Shown: positions 1 to 9,440 of the stretch, piece after piece
Layout: each line of letters opens with the position of its first letter
Position numbering within the stretch: position 1 is the first letter of the stretch
Source of the DNA: Flavobacterium hydrocarbonoxydans
GTDB taxonomy: Bacteria > Bacteroidota > Bacteroidia > Flavobacteriales > Flavobacteriaceae
Assembly: GCF_009789235.1 (NCBI RefSeq)
Contig: NZ_WSTB01000001.1
Location: 62,001-126,000 of the forward strand
Reading direction: 5' to 3'
DNA: 64,000 nt
The notes under the pieces: generated by a model
The model's input: the letters and a program-made list of their open reading frames with translations, nothing else
Databases searched by the model: none
What the model was told of the DNA's origin: nothing
Program-made: the position numbers and the translations under genes

Positions 1-1438
1 TTGTAATTGGGCGATATTTTGGTACCAAAGCCTTCATAACAATCCAGCCCGTCAGATAACAAACGGCACAAATAGAGAAGATGATAAAATATCCCGATTC
101 AATTCCTTTAAAACCCATAAAAGCCATATTGGTTTCTTTTGAATAATCAAACAACAAACCGGATCCTTTGTTAATTATAGTAGAACCAATTCCTCCCGCT
201 AGACCTCCAATGCCGGTAATTGTTGCAATTGCTTTTTTAGGGAACATATCCCCCACAGTGGTGAAAATATTAGCCGACCAGGATTGATGTGCGGCTCCTG
301 CAATACCAATAATAATTACCGGAACCCAGTACGAAATATATCCTAATGGCTGCGCTATTAAAGCCAATAACGGAAAGAAAGCAAAAATCAACATCGCTCT
401 CATTCTTCCTTCGTACGGATTCATTCCTTTCTTTTCTACAAAATAAGTTGGCAGCCAGCCACCAATTATAGATAACAATGTAATCATATATAAAACAAAT
501 AATGGTAAAGCCGCTTCGGTAGAATCCATTCCGTAAACCGAACTTAAATAGGCTGGTGTCCAGAATAAAAAGAACCACCAAACACCATCTGTCATAAATT
601 TACCAAAAGCAAAAGCCCACGTTTGTTTGTATTTAAAACATTCAATCAGAGAAACCTTTGTAGTGGTTTCCGGCACATAACCAACCAATTTACTATCGGC
701 AATATCATCTTGCTGAATGTATTCTAATTCTGCTGCGCTCACTCTTTTATGTCTTTCCGGTTTGTCGTACATAAAAACCCAGAATCCCATCCAGACAAAA
801 CCTAAAGCTCCAATGATAATAAAAGCCATTTCCCAACCAAAAGATTCAGCAATAAACGGAATCGAAATTGGTGCAGCCAATGCCCCAACAGTCGCTCCTG
901 CATTAAAAATACTCGTTGAGAAAGCTCTATCCTTTTTCGGAAAATATTCTGCTGTCGTTTTTATTGCAGCCGGAAAATTTCCTGCCTCACCAACAGCTAA
1001 AACAAAACGGGCAAAAATGAATAATGTAACACTTACATTAATGACTAATCCCGTATCCTGAACCGTACGAAGCACTTCTTTTGACTCTTCAAAACCTACA
1101 AACCAATTTCCTGTGATGTATCCAGAAGTTGCAATACCGCAAAACGCGTGTAAACAAGCCCCGACAGACCATACTCCGATCGCCCAAAGAAATCCTTTTT
1201 TGGTATCCATAAAATCAACAAATCTTCCTGCAAACAATAAGGATACGGCATAAAAAATAGAAAACAAAGCTGTAATATTTCCGTAATCATTATTTGTCCA
1301 ATGAAATTCCGGTGCGATAAAGTCACTCCAGGTTAAGGAAAGTACTTGTCTGTCTAAGTAGTTAATTGTAGTTGCAAAAAAAAGTAACGCACAAATACTC
1401 CAGCGATACTTTCCTGTTGATTTAGTGGATGGGCTCAT
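1..1438 (-). CDS. exuT: MFS hexuronate transporter (ExuT-type), C-terminus cut by window edge
   Basis: This is an inner-membrane major facilitator of the anion:cation symporter family, expected to import galacturonate or glucuronate. The frame opens at the ATG at 1438 and stays open to base 1, so about 479 residues are visible and the C-terminal end is missing. The N-terminus has NYLDRQ at residues 26-31, a hallmark of ExuT-like carriers. A loop with GRFVDFMDTKKG follows the second membrane segment, then repeated hydrophobic helices. The next gene is divergent and encodes a carbohydrate-ester hydrolase, which fits pectin or glucuronoxylan breakdown. A strong promoter and a LacI-type operator lie upstream. 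Substrate choice within the family is inferred. Confidence 0.85.
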   Translation of the reverse strand, partial: MSPSTKSTGKYRWSICALLFFATTINYLDRQVLSLTWSDFIAPEFHWTNNDYGNITALFSIFYAVSLLFAGRFVDFMDTKKGFLWAIGVWSVGACLHAFCGIATSGYITGNWFVGFEESKEVLRTVQDTGLVINVSVTLFIFARFVLAVGEAGNFPAAIKTTAEYFPKKDRAFSTSIFNAGATVGALAAPISIPFIAESFGWEMAFIIIGALGFVWMGFWVFMYDKPERHKRVSAAELEYIQQDDIADSKLVGYVPETTTKVSLIECFKYKQTWAFAFGKFMTDGVWWFFLFWTPAYLSSVYGMDSTEAALPLFVLYMITLLSIIGGWLPTYFVEKKGMNPYEGRMRAMLIFAFFPLLALIAQPLGYISYWVPVIIIGIAGAAHQSWSANIFTTVGDMFPKKAIATITGIGGLAGGIGSTIINKGSGLLFDYSKETNMAFMGFKGIESGYFIIFSICAVCYLTGWIVMKALVPKYRPIT

Positions 1439-1532
1439 AGTTTAGGTCCTTGATTAAATTTTAAAAACGGTTTTGGTATTGCTTTTTTATTTTTGTTGAA
1501 ATTAAATTCAATTGCAACAGAAAAACAAATAA

Positions 1533-1546
1533 TGTAATCGATTGCA
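1533..1546. promoter_or_regulatory. LacI-family-like operator (TGTAATCGATTGCA)
   Basis: This 14-bp near-perfect palindrome has one mismatched pair and a central CG, the typical shape of LacI/GntR-type sugar operators. It sits directly after the -7 box of the transporter promoter, over the predicted start site, where a repressor would block transcription. The cognate regulator is not in the window. Confidence 0.55.
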
Positions 1547-1577
1547 CAAATATAGTTTTAAATCTTTATATTGCAAA
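1547..1577 (-). promoter_or_regulatory. Bacteroidota-type promoter of the hexuronate transporter
   Basis: On the minus strand a TTTG box (1577-1574) is followed after exactly 19 bases by TATATTTG (1554-1547), matching the Bacteroidota consensus TTTG / TAnnTTTG. Transcription should start near 1540, about 100 bases before the transporter ATG. Confidence 0.75.
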
Positions 1578-1658
1578 TAAATTATACAAAAAATTAATAT
1601 AAGTCTCTAAATAAACGTATCATACAAAAAATGTTCTATAAAATTACATATTAAATAA

Positions 1659-1666
1659 TATATTTG
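1659..1666 (+). promoter_or_regulatory. Candidate -7 element for the esterase gene
   Basis: TATATTTG fits TAnnTTTG and lies about 100 bases before the esterase ATG. No good TTTG box was found at the right spacing, so support is moderate. The rest of 1439-1764 is AT-rich and holds only the divergent promoters. Confidence 0.4.
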
Positions 1667-1764
1667 TTAAAAATGTTGTCAAAAAAAAGAGCTGTTTATT
1701 AACTAAAAAAGTCTCCAAATAATAAGCCTTTTACAGGCAATTTTATTAATTTTAAAAAAATAAA

Positions 1765-2751
1765 ATGATTATTAAAATCCAAAACGAATTACAAACTAAA
1801 CCTCTATTAAAATTGAAATCACAAGCAAAAAACAATATCAAAAAATCCTTTTTCGTAACATTCCTTTTTTTCGCAGGACTATTTTCTATTCAGGCACAAA
1901 ACCAGATTATTCCGCTTTGGAACAAAATTTCAGATGAAATAGCGGCTCCCAATTATCAGGAAAAGGAAATAATTACAGATGGTGTAGTAGAAAGTACCAG
2001 TATGGTGACAAAACCCACTTTGAGTGTTTTTTTTCCTAAGGAATTTAAAACCAATCAAACGGCTGTAATCATTTTTCCAGGTGGTGGATATTCGCACCTC
2101 GCTATTGACAAAGAAGGAACTAAAGTAGCCAAATGGCTCAACTCATTAGGCATCGTAGCTTTTGTTTTAAAATACAGATTACCAAGCGATTTGATTATGA
2201 CAAACAAAACCGTAGGACCTTTGCAGGATGCCCAGGAATCTGTTCGCCTTGTTCGTTCAAATGCCGAAAAATGGAATATCAATCCGGAAAAAATTGGCGT
2301 TATGGGCTTCTCAGCCGGCGGTCATCTGGCTTCGACTTTGGCGACACATTACGACGATAAAGTATATGATACCAATAGCAAAACAAGTGCACGCCCTGAT
2401 TTTTCGTTATTGATTTACCCTGTGATTTCTATGGAAAATAGCATCACTCATAAAGGATCACAAACCAATTTATTAGGAAATGAGCCAGCACAATTAGTTA
2501 TTGATCAGTTTTCTAACGAAAAAAAGGTAACACAAAACACACCGCCAGCCTTTTTGGTTCACGCTACAGACGACACAGTGGTATTGCCGGAAAATAGCAT
2601 CAATTATTATTTAGCACTTAAAAACAAAGGTGTTTCTGCCGAATTACATCTTTACGAAAAAGGTGGACACGGTTTTGGTCTTGGGGTGAATGATACCAGT
2701 AAATTCTGGACAAGAGAATGCGAGGAATGGCTAAAAAGTCATTCATTTTAA
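1765..2751 (+). CDS. Secreted alpha/beta hydrolase, acetyl/feruloyl esterase-like (BD-FAE type)
   Basis: This 328-residue serine esterase probably removes acetyl or feruloyl groups from plant polysaccharides. A basic leader and hydrophobic stretch ending in IQAQ (residues about 28-45) indicate export; the leader before it is unusually long. PGGGY at 105-109 forms the oxyanion hole, GFSAGG at 181-186 carries nucleophile Ser183, HATDD at about 266-270 supplies the acid, and GGHGFG at 300-305 supplies the histidine. The triad is complete. It is divergent from the hexuronate transporter, which suggests shared regulation by uronate-containing glycans. The exact ester substrate cannot be read from sequence. 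Confidence 0.8.
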   Translation: MIIKIQNELQTKPLLKLKSQAKNNIKKSFFVTFLFFAGLFSIQAQNQIIPLWNKISDEIAAPNYQEKEIITDGVVESTSMVTKPTLSVFFPKEFKTNQTAVIIFPGGGYSHLAIDKEGTKVAKWLNSLGIVAFVLKYRLPSDLIMTNKTVGPLQDAQESVRLVRSNAEKWNINPEKIGVMGFSAGGHLASTLATHYDDKVYDTNSKTSARPDFSLLIYPVISMENSITHKGSQTNLLGNEPAQLVIDQFSNEKKVTQNTPPAFLVHATDDTVVLPENSINYYLALKNKGVSAELHLYEKGGHGFGLGVNDTSKFWTRECEEWLKSHSF

Positions 2752-2852
2752 ATATTCTTTTGGGTGAATATTACTTTGAATACGCCTTGTAAAATATCAC
2801 AATTAAGTTCAAAATCAACAAATTAAAAGAAATATTTTTGATTCTTTTACAG

Positions 2853-2860
2853 TAATTTTG
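2853..2860 (+). promoter_or_regulatory. Candidate -7 element for the TPR histidine kinase operon
   Basis: TAATTTTG fits TAnnTTTG about 80 bases upstream of the kinase start. A clear TTTG partner at 17-21 bases is absent. Confidence 0.4.
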
Positions 2861-2938
2861 CGTTCTGTTTTTTTTATAACTACCCAAACTACAACACGTT
2901 AACATTGCTCATTTAAGTTTGAGTATGAACTATATTTT

Positions 2939-5113
2939 ATGGCTTCGTATTTCGTAAGACTCTGTTTTTTAATATTCCTTTTATCTTTCTCTTTGCAGGC
3001 GCAAATAGAAAATAAAAAGAGTCATTTTATGCCTAAAAAAACGACTGGCTCCTACGAAGAAAAAAAAATCAAAGCCCTTTATTCCCTTTACAATAAAGGA
3101 TTAGAGAAAGAAGCTTTTAACAAGGCGCATCAAATTTTAAAAACAACCAAAAACAACCGTACCATTTCTTCGGCAAATTTATTACTGGCTTATTATTTTA
3201 ATAAAAAAGCCGTAATCGATTCTTCTATTTATTACACCTATCAATCGTTGAAATTTAATACCGTCGAAAATGATTCGCTCAAAATCAGATTGTACTCACT
3301 GGCCTATAACTTATTGGCTACCAATTATAAAAAAAGAGGTTTATTGGGCGAAAGTAAAAAATGGCACTTAAAAGGAATTGAAGTCTCGCAAAAATACAAC
3401 GAAAAAAATCTATTTTACACACATACGCATGGTTTAGCTTTAGTTTACAGCGAATTAGGAGATTATAAAAATGCTTTGAAATTGTTTAAACAATGTTTGG
3501 CATATAAAGAAGATCCTGAGCTTATTTATGGAAGCTACATCAATATTGGCGATATATATTCGGCTCAAAAAGAATATGAAATTTCGAATCAATATCTAAA
3601 AAAAGCCAATATTTTATGCCAGCAGGAGAACAATCACAACTGCAAAGCCGTTATCGCCATTAGTATGGCTGGAAATTTTGAAGCTCAGCATAAAACCACT
3701 GAAGCCTTACGCCTCTATAACGAAGCCATTCTAATTGCGGATGAAAACGAATACAATCAAATAGCTCTTATTGCAAGGTTGAGCACCGGAAAGATTTACC
3801 TGGAATCGGAAAAATACGAAAAAGCAAAAACTATTTTTATTTCGGGTCTTGACAATGCATTAAAATTAGGCCTTTTACATGAACAGACTATTATTTATAA
3901 GGCTTTAAAAGATATCTATATCGCTCAGGATGATTATAAAAATGCTTATCATTACAACGATAAATATTATAAAATAAAAGATTCGATTACGCAATTACAA
4001 AATCAGAAAGAAATAAATGAGCTGGATGTAAAGTACAAAACATCTCAAAAAGAAAAAGAAATCAAAGTATTGCAATTTGAAAATGCCACTAAAAAGCTGA
4101 CTCTGGAAAACCAAACCGAAGCCATTAAAAACATGCTTCTTCAGGAAGAAATCTCTAAAAAGATAAACGAAAACACGATTCTGTTTTTTCAAAATTCATC
4201 AGATAAAAAACGTAATGAAATTTCACTGCTAAAAAAAGATCAACAGTTAAAAGCGCTTGAAATTAGTCAGCAAAAAGAAACCAGAATCATCACGATAATC
4301 GCTTTTTTGTTGCTTTTGATTCCTATTACAGGACTTTTATTTCAATACTATAAACGTCTGAAAGCCCAACGCTTAGTCAATAGCAAACAAGCCGAAATAA
4401 GTTCGCAAAAAATTAATACACTCTTAAAAGAACAGGAATTAAAGCTCATTAAAGCCTCTATTAGCGGACAGGACAAGGAACGGAAACGCATTTCGCAAGA
4501 ACTGCACGACAGCATTGGCGGAAGTCTGGCCGCTATAAAGCTTCAATTGAATCATGTTGCGAAATCAAATTTTAGCACTATCGACAGCATCAATAAACAA
4601 CTCGATGAAACCTATCAGCAGGTTCGTAATTTATCGCATACTCTACTGCCTAAGAAATTCAGTAACAATAAATTCTGTGAGGTTTTACAGTCGTATTTTA
4701 ACAATATCAGTTCTGCCAGCAAGTTACAAATAGACTTTCATACTTATCCTAAAAAGGAAATCAATGATATGAATGAAGTCATTCAGATTGAAGTTTTCAA
4801 AATAATTCAGGAACTTTTAACGAATACCATAAAACACGCAAAAGCAACCCAAATTGATATTCAGTTTAACCTGATCGAAAATGATTTGAATATTTTATTT
4901 GAAGATAATGGAACTGGTTTTGACACAGAACATTTTACACGCGGTATTGGTTTTATTAATTTAGAAAACAGAACAAAGCAACTTCAGGGTTCTTTTTTGA
5001 TTGATTCAAAACTAAAAAGAGGAACTATAATTAATATTGAAATTCCCATTACATCAGATGCAAATACTATAAATGATGTAGAAAATGAACTTTACACAAA
5101 TACTATACTCTAA
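2939..5113 (+). CDS. TPR sensor histidine kinase (HisKA_3 / NarL-partner type)
   Basis: This 724-residue membrane kinase has a signal peptide ending in SLQAQ (residues 1-22) and a large periplasmic TPR region to about residue 345. A coiled coil follows, then one membrane helix at about 449-470 (ITIIAFLLLLIPITG) and a cytoplasmic kinase core. The H-box reads KRISQELHDSIGG with His523 as phosphate acceptor. The N-box is QELLTNTIKHA, and G-boxes include DNGTGFD and GIGFINLENR. This is the LiaS/DesK-like HisKA_3 plus HATPase arrangement. The LuxR-type regulator follows after 36 bases, so the two form an operon. The signal sensed is unknown. Confidence 0.9.
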   Translation: MASYFVRLCFLIFLLSFSLQAQIENKKSHFMPKKTTGSYEEKKIKALYSLYNKGLEKEAFNKAHQILKTTKNNRTISSANLLLAYYFNKKAVIDSSIYYTYQSLKFNTVENDSLKIRLYSLAYNLLATNYKKRGLLGESKKWHLKGIEVSQKYNEKNLFYTHTHGLALVYSELGDYKNALKLFKQCLAYKEDPELIYGSYINIGDIYSAQKEYEISNQYLKKANILCQQENNHNCKAVIAISMAGNFEAQHKTTEALRLYNEAILIADENEYNQIALIARLSTGKIYLESEKYEKAKTIFISGLDNALKLGLLHEQTIIYKALKDIYIAQDDYKNAYHYNDKYYKIKDSITQLQNQKEINELDVKYKTSQKEKEIKVLQFENATKKLTLENQTEAIKNMLLQEEISKKINENTILFFQNSSDKKRNEISLLKKDQQLKALEISQQKETRIITIIAFLLLLIPITGLLFQYYKRLKAQRLVNSKQAEISSQKINTLLKEQELKLIKASISGQDKERKRISQELHDSIGGSLAAIKLQLNHVAKSNFSTIDSINKQLDETYQQVRNLSHTLLPKKFSNNKFCEVLQSYFNNISSASKLQIDFHTYPKKEINDMNEVIQIEVFKIIQELLTNTIKHAKATQIDIQFNLIENDLNILFEDNGTGFDTEHFTRGIGFINLENRTKQLQGSFLIDSKLKRGTIINIEIPITSDANTINDVENELYTNTIL

Positions 5114-5149
5114 GGAAACTGCGTTATCCTAAAATCTTTTCTTAACCCA

Positions 5150-5791
5150 ATGAAAAAAATAAAAATTCTTATTGCTGATGATCATACGATGTTCCTACAA
5201 GGAATTATTTCGTTATTAGAAAATGAATCTACTATAGAAATTGCCGGAAAAGCAACAAACGGACTGGAAGCGCTGGAAATAATAAAAAAAGAAAGTATCG
5301 ATGTCGTTATTTTAGATATTAGTATGCCTGAAATGGATGGTATTGAACTGAGTAAAATTCTAAAAAAAGAATACCCTGAAATAAAAATATTAATTGTGAG
5401 CACGCACAGTAATGTAAAAATTATTTCGAGGCTCATTCGGATTGGTGTTAATGGTTATTTGCTTAAAAACGCTGAAAAACTTGAATTATTAAAAGCAATT
5501 AATACCATCGCTGCAGGAAATAATTATTTTTCTGAAGAAACAGAAGAAAAATTCCTTTCGAACAGTATAAAAATTGAAAAGCAGGTTTCGACCTTAACCG
5601 AGCTTAGTTCCCGTGAAAAAGAAATTCTGGTACTTATTGCCCTCGAATACAACACTGCCGAAATTGCCGAAAAAACCTTTATTAGTTCGAATACCGTAAA
5701 TACGCACCGCCGCAATTTATTATCTAAATTAAATGCAAAAAACACAGCAGGACTCGTTAAATATGCTGTCGAAAACGGATTGGTAGATTGA
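5150..5791 (+). CDS. NarL/FixJ-family response regulator (REC-LuxR HTH)
   Basis: This 213-residue DNA-binding regulator is the partner of the kinase just upstream. The receiver domain (1-120) has the acidic pair D10/D11, phosphorylatable Asp56 in ILDISMPEMDG, and the conserved Lys in LLKNAE. The C-terminal LuxR helix-turn-helix (about 148-210) reads LSSREKEILVLIA followed by NTVNTHRRNLLSKL. Its targets are not evident here. Confidence 0.93.
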   Translation: MKKIKILIADDHTMFLQGIISLLENESTIEIAGKATNGLEALEIIKKESIDVVILDISMPEMDGIELSKILKKEYPEIKILIVSTHSNVKIISRLIRIGVNGYLLKNAEKLELLKAINTIAAGNNYFSEETEEKFLSNSIKIEKQVSTLTELSSREKEILVLIALEYNTAEIAEKTFISSNTVNTHRRNLLSKLNAKNTAGLVKYAVENGLVD

Positions 5792-5821
5792 TTTTAATGT
5801 TTTACAGCATTATATAATTAA

Positions 5822-5873
5822 GCTCGAACAATCTGGTCAAGTACCCCCAATACTTATTTATGATTATTCGAGC
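5822..5873. repeat. Inverted repeat in the convergent intergenic region
   Basis: Arms 5822-5833 (GCTCGAACAATC) and 5862-5873 (GATTATTCGAGC) pair over 12 bases with one mismatch and a 28-base loop. It lies between two convergent genes and has no clear U-tract, so it may be a weak terminator. The rest of 5792-6083 shows nothing recognisable. Confidence 0.4.
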
Positions 5874-6083
5874 AATTACTAACAAGTTTTTATTAATAAT
5901 CAGGTTTATGCAGCTTAACCTAAAAAACTATTTTTAATCCTGAATTATTATCTATAGATACTAAAACTCCAATATACATCCGGATATTGTATGGTACCTG
6001 AAACTTATTTTCGGACACAAAACTATAGATTATCTATCAACCCATACTCATTAAAAATAGTGATTTTTATACCGGATTATATT

Positions 6084-6593
6084 TTACAAATCATCGTCAT
6101 CGTCATCCTCTGTACCGAAAAAATCATTTGGATTAAAAGGAATATCTTCATCCGGATCTTTATCACGGGCATTTACGCCAGGCGGATTAAATAATCCCCA
6201 ACTGTCTTTGATATAATTCCAAACATCAAAACCAGCCACCCAATCTATAAACAATTCCCGAAACTCATCAATCGTTTCTCTCAGCAGCAGGATATAATCT
6301 TTGTCTTTTATATCCTCTTCAAAACGCAGACTTCCAGCCTGTACATATAATTCGCGTGCCGCTTTCCTGATGATGGCTGCATTCTCCATTCGTAAATCAT
6401 ATAAATCGCCTGCCTCGGCTCCGGCAATCTTTACGGGTATAATCATGGCATTTTCCATCATAAAACGCACTGTAGTTTCCTGTAGAAACTCATTATCAGC
6501 GGGTACAATGTGTACTAAACCCTCGGTAAGTTTAAAAATTTGTTCCGCCTTTTGGTAAATCGGCAAATTATAGGTTTGATCTAATTCTGACAT
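6084..6593 (-). CDS. Hypothetical protein with acidic C-terminal tail
   Basis: This 169-residue protein belongs to no family I recognise. It is soluble, without a signal peptide, and looks mainly alpha-helical (long amphipathic stretches over residues 10-125). It ends in an extreme acidic tail, FGTEDDDDDDL. It starts 8 bases after the stop of the outer-membrane barrel gene on the same strand, so the two are almost certainly co-transcribed. The tail could bind cations or a basic partner, but that is a guess. Confidence 0.75.
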   Translation of the reverse strand: MSELDQTYNLPIYQKAEQIFKLTEGLVHIVPADNEFLQETTVRFMMENAMIIPVKIAGAEAGDLYDLRMENAAIIRKAARELYVQAGSLRFEEDIKDKDYILLLRETIDEFRELFIDWVAGFDVWNYIKDSWGLFNPPGVNARDKDPDEDIPFNPNDFFGTEDDDDDDL

Positions 6594-6601
6594 ATTCTAG
6601 T

Positions 6602-7873
6602 TTAAAAAGTTTCTCCTGCATTTAAATAAAATCCTTTTGATTTGCGCCCCCAGGCATAATCGACAATCAAATTCGTTTTGGTTGCTTTGTCTATCAAAAT
6701 TCGTAAGCCAACTCCGGCAGATGGCTGTATGTAATCAAAAAGATGAACTGAAGCACTGGTATCACTTGCTGTGATAAAATTAGTAAAAACGGTTCCGCTA
6801 ATCATCTGGTTACAGGTTATAGGAAATCTAAATTCGGCCGAAAGATAAATTAAATTGGAACCCCGAAATAAACCCTGTGTGTAACCTTCCCCACTCCTGC
6901 TGCGCTGGTCCCAGCCTATTGCCGGAAGATTCAGATAGGGAACTTTTCCTCTTGTTACAAACTGTCCGTAGGTCCAAAAAGCCAAAACATAATTATTATT
7001 TTTCTTCGAAAGGGGTACAAAATGACGATATTCTCCATACAAAACATTACTGAAACGCTGCTTATTAATCATCACAGGATTGAATCGGTAATTGATATTG
7101 GCAAACCAACCCCGACTGGCATTTACCTGATTGTCTCTGGAATCATGAACAAGATTAAAACTAAATCCGTTCAGGAAATACTCGGTATCACTAAAACCAT
7201 ATTTCTGGCTGTAAGTGTAATGATACGTAAATTTGCCATTCTCGACATCCAAATCTTTATCGCTAATATTCGAATACCAGTCCAGATTGATACCAGCTCC
7301 TATGTAATAATCCTTCTTAACTTCCCAGGACATGGTTTGGTGGAATTTAAAATAATTATAATCCATCGGCTGTTTGATATCCGAAATATCAAAATCTGAA
7401 TCATTATTATGCGAGGGAATAATATTAGTGCTCAAACCGTAATTGGGCTGCGAAAACAAATACAACCGATAATCTCCGTTAAGAAAAATTTTGTTGTTTT
7501 TTAATAACACACTATTTTTCATATTAATCAGTAATTGGTCTTTGGTCGTATAAGTTATTCCTAAATTGACTATAGAGTACTTGTCTGTCGCTTTTTTTCC
7601 TTTAAAAGTATATTGTGCCACCGCACCATATACAAATCCTGTAGCAGGCTGAGAACCAATCACGGGAATAACAAGAAAAAAATCATTTTTTACAGGTTTT
7701 AAAACCAATACAGAATCTTTCTTTTTGAAAATTTCGAAAAGTGCTTTGGGAGGACAGGAAGTTGCTGGATCAGTTATCTCCTGTGCATAAAAAGTATTGG
7801 ACAACAATACCATCAACCAAAAGCAGGCACTATCTTTTTGAATCTTTTTTATTTTAAAAAAAAGTACTTTCAT
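6602..7873 (-). CDS. Outer-membrane beta-barrel, surface antigen (Omp85/BamA-like) family
   Basis: This 423-residue protein has an N-terminal signal (LLSNTFYAQ). The barrel-like sequence has alternating hydrophobic strands and turn-rich loops such as NLVHDSRDNQVNASRGW, typical of the D15/surface-antigen barrel. It ends in GETF with the terminal aromatic residue recognised by the BAM complex. There is no room for several POTRA domains, so this is not BamA itself. It resembles the short barrel-only BamA/TamA-related proteins common in Bacteroidota. It leads a two-gene operon with the acidic protein downstream. Confidence 0.75.
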   Translation of the reverse strand: MKVLFFKIKKIQKDSACFWLMVLLSNTFYAQEITDPATSCPPKALFEIFKKKDSVLVLKPVKNDFFLVIPVIGSQPATGFVYGAVAQYTFKGKKATDKYSIVNLGITYTTKDQLLINMKNSVLLKNNKIFLNGDYRLYLFSQPNYGLSTNIIPSHNNDSDFDISDIKQPMDYNYFKFHQTMSWEVKKDYYIGAGINLDWYSNISDKDLDVENGKFTYHYTYSQKYGFSDTEYFLNGFSFNLVHDSRDNQVNASRGWFANINYRFNPVMINKQRFSNVLYGEYRHFVPLSKKNNNYVLAFWTYGQFVTRGKVPYLNLPAIGWDQRSRSGEGYTQGLFRGSNLIYLSAEFRFPITCNQMISGTVFTNFITASDTSASVHLFDYIQPSAGVGLRILIDKATKTNLIVDYAWGRKSKGFYLNAGETF

Positions 7874-7950
7874 AAAACAAGAGCAAAAACCTTACATTAC
7901 ATTCTTATATCAGTATTTAAAGTTAGACAAAAAACCTTTTAAAAACACAA

Positions 7951-7986
7951 AAAGGGATAGAACTTATGAAAGTTATCCCTTTTTTA
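7951..7986 (-). terminator. Rho-independent terminator of the acyltransferase gene
   Basis: AAAGGGATA...TATCCCTTT arms form a stem with a small bulge. On the minus strand the hairpin is followed by a T-rich run, about 24 bases past the acyltransferase stop. Confidence 0.75.
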
Positions 7987-8009
7987 TAAAATGTATTCGT
8001 TCTTTTTAT

Positions 8010-9146
8010 CTAAGCTGCTTTTTGTTTTTGAAATTTTTTCTGTAACCAGTTTCGAACCGGTTCATCGTATAATTTCAGACACAAATAAGCAATTACGATA
8101 CTGGCTACCAGAAGTAAAGCCCCCATTCCGATTCCGTCTTCCAAAGAAACTTTATTATTTACAACCCAGGCTGTGTACCAATAAATTAAGGGATAATGTA
8201 TAATGTAAATCGGATATGAAATCTCGCCCAGCCATTTGCATATTTTAGCCGAAAATGGATTTGTAATTTGTCCTCCGGCACCAATTGATACGATTAAAGG
8301 AAACATCAGAATGATACAAAACGATTCGTATAAACCATTCATCCATAAACTGTTTTCATCTCCAATTCTTGGAATCATAAGAACTGCTGTAATTAGCAGA
8401 CTGCAAATCCAGAAAGCTCCTTTTACATGAATCAATTTCCCCATTCTATTCAATAAAATCCCTGCAAAAAACGGAAATAACAAACGTGTAAAACCGACAT
8501 TCATTTGTTCCAGATTTAAAGACCAGCCGCCAATAACATCGCCTTTTGGACCCAAAACTGTATAATTAATCAGCATGGCAGCAAATATGAAAACAAAAAC
8601 TGCCAGTACTTTGTTGGATAATTTTCTAAAGAAAACAGCATACAAAATATTGGCAATATATTCGAAAAACAAAGACCAGGCCGGACCGTTTAAAGGGTGC
8701 ATTTCCGCCCAGCCTCTTATATCCATAGAAGGTGTCAAAGGTATAAGCGTACAGCCAATAAGCATAACCAACAACACTTTCCAAACCGGCATATCGCTAA
8801 TCATAGGAAACAGTATATCCGAAGCCTGCAAATAATAAAACAGAGCCCCGATAATCGATCCCATAATTACCATGGGCTGCAAGCGAATCAAACGTCGTTT
8901 GTAGAATTCCCATTGTGTCATTTTTCCCCAACGATCATCATAGGCATACGCTACCACAAACCCAGAAAGCAGGAAAAAGAAATCAACCGCCAGATAACCG
9001 TGATTGATAATCTGCTTAAAGCGATTACCTCCGGTAAAGGCCTCGAAAACGTGAAAAGCAACTACTATGATAGCAGCAACTCCTCGTAATCCGTCTAAAA
9101 TCTCGTAATGTTGTTTTGGTTTAATAGCATTAGAAACTGAACTCAT
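8010..9146 (-). CDS. Acyltransferase 3 family membrane protein (OafA/YrhL-like)
   Basis: This 378-residue integral membrane enzyme probably moves an acyl group (often acetyl) onto a cell-surface sugar. It begins with the family signature EILDGLRGVAAIIVVAFH, whose Arg and His are conserved, followed by VDFFFLLSGFV and YKRRLIRLQP. About ten hydrophobic helices fill the rest, with a basic C-terminal tail. It has its own terminator and is flanked by unrelated genes, so the acceptor sugar is unknown. Confidence 0.88.
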   Translation of the reverse strand: MSSVSNAIKPKQHYEILDGLRGVAAIIVVAFHVFEAFTGGNRFKQIINHGYLAVDFFFLLSGFVVAYAYDDRWGKMTQWEFYKRRLIRLQPMVIMGSIIGALFYYLQASDILFPMISDMPVWKVLLVMLIGCTLIPLTPSMDIRGWAEMHPLNGPAWSLFFEYIANILYAVFFRKLSNKVLAVFVFIFAAMLINYTVLGPKGDVIGGWSLNLEQMNVGFTRLLFPFFAGILLNRMGKLIHVKGAFWICSLLITAVLMIPRIGDENSLWMNGLYESFCIILMFPLIVSIGAGGQITNPFSAKICKWLGEISYPIYIIHYPLIYWYTAWVVNNKVSLEDGIGMGALLLVASIVIAYLCLKLYDEPVRNWLQKKFQKQKAA

Positions 9147-9278
9147 AAAAATATTTTTTGGTGGTTAAAAAGGTTAGTTTAATTATTTTTGATTTGGGCT
9201 AAAGTAAGAATTTTATTAGTTATTATTATTTCTTTTTTATCTTTTTATTAGTTATTTAATATTCCCCCTTCATCCTTG

Positions 9279-9372
9279 TTTGTCATTCCGGAGGAAACCT
9301 AACGAAGTGGTTTTACGAATTAAATCTCTATTTCGTAACAATGATTAGCTGAGATTCCTCCGGAATGACAAG
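9279..9372. repeat. Dispersed palindromic repeat (TCATTCCGGAGG family), copy 1
   Basis: Arms TTGTCATTCCGGAGGAA (9280-9296) and TTCCTCCGGAATGACAAG (9355-9372) enclose about 58 bases containing CTAACGAAGTGG and AAATCTCTA. The same layout recurs at 10121-10216, and the arms recur in a cluster at the right end of the window. It accounts for most of the gap 9147-9440. Confidence 0.8.
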
Positions 9373-9440
9373 ATTGTGGTTATTCCTGCAGAAAAATTAT
9401 CTAATTATCTCATTTTCAAATTACCAAATTAGCAAATTCT

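Noticed and set aside
717..1061. Plus-strand frame opposite the hexuronate transporter
   Set aside because: It is a shadow of the continuous minus-strand transporter frame, which carries the family motifs.
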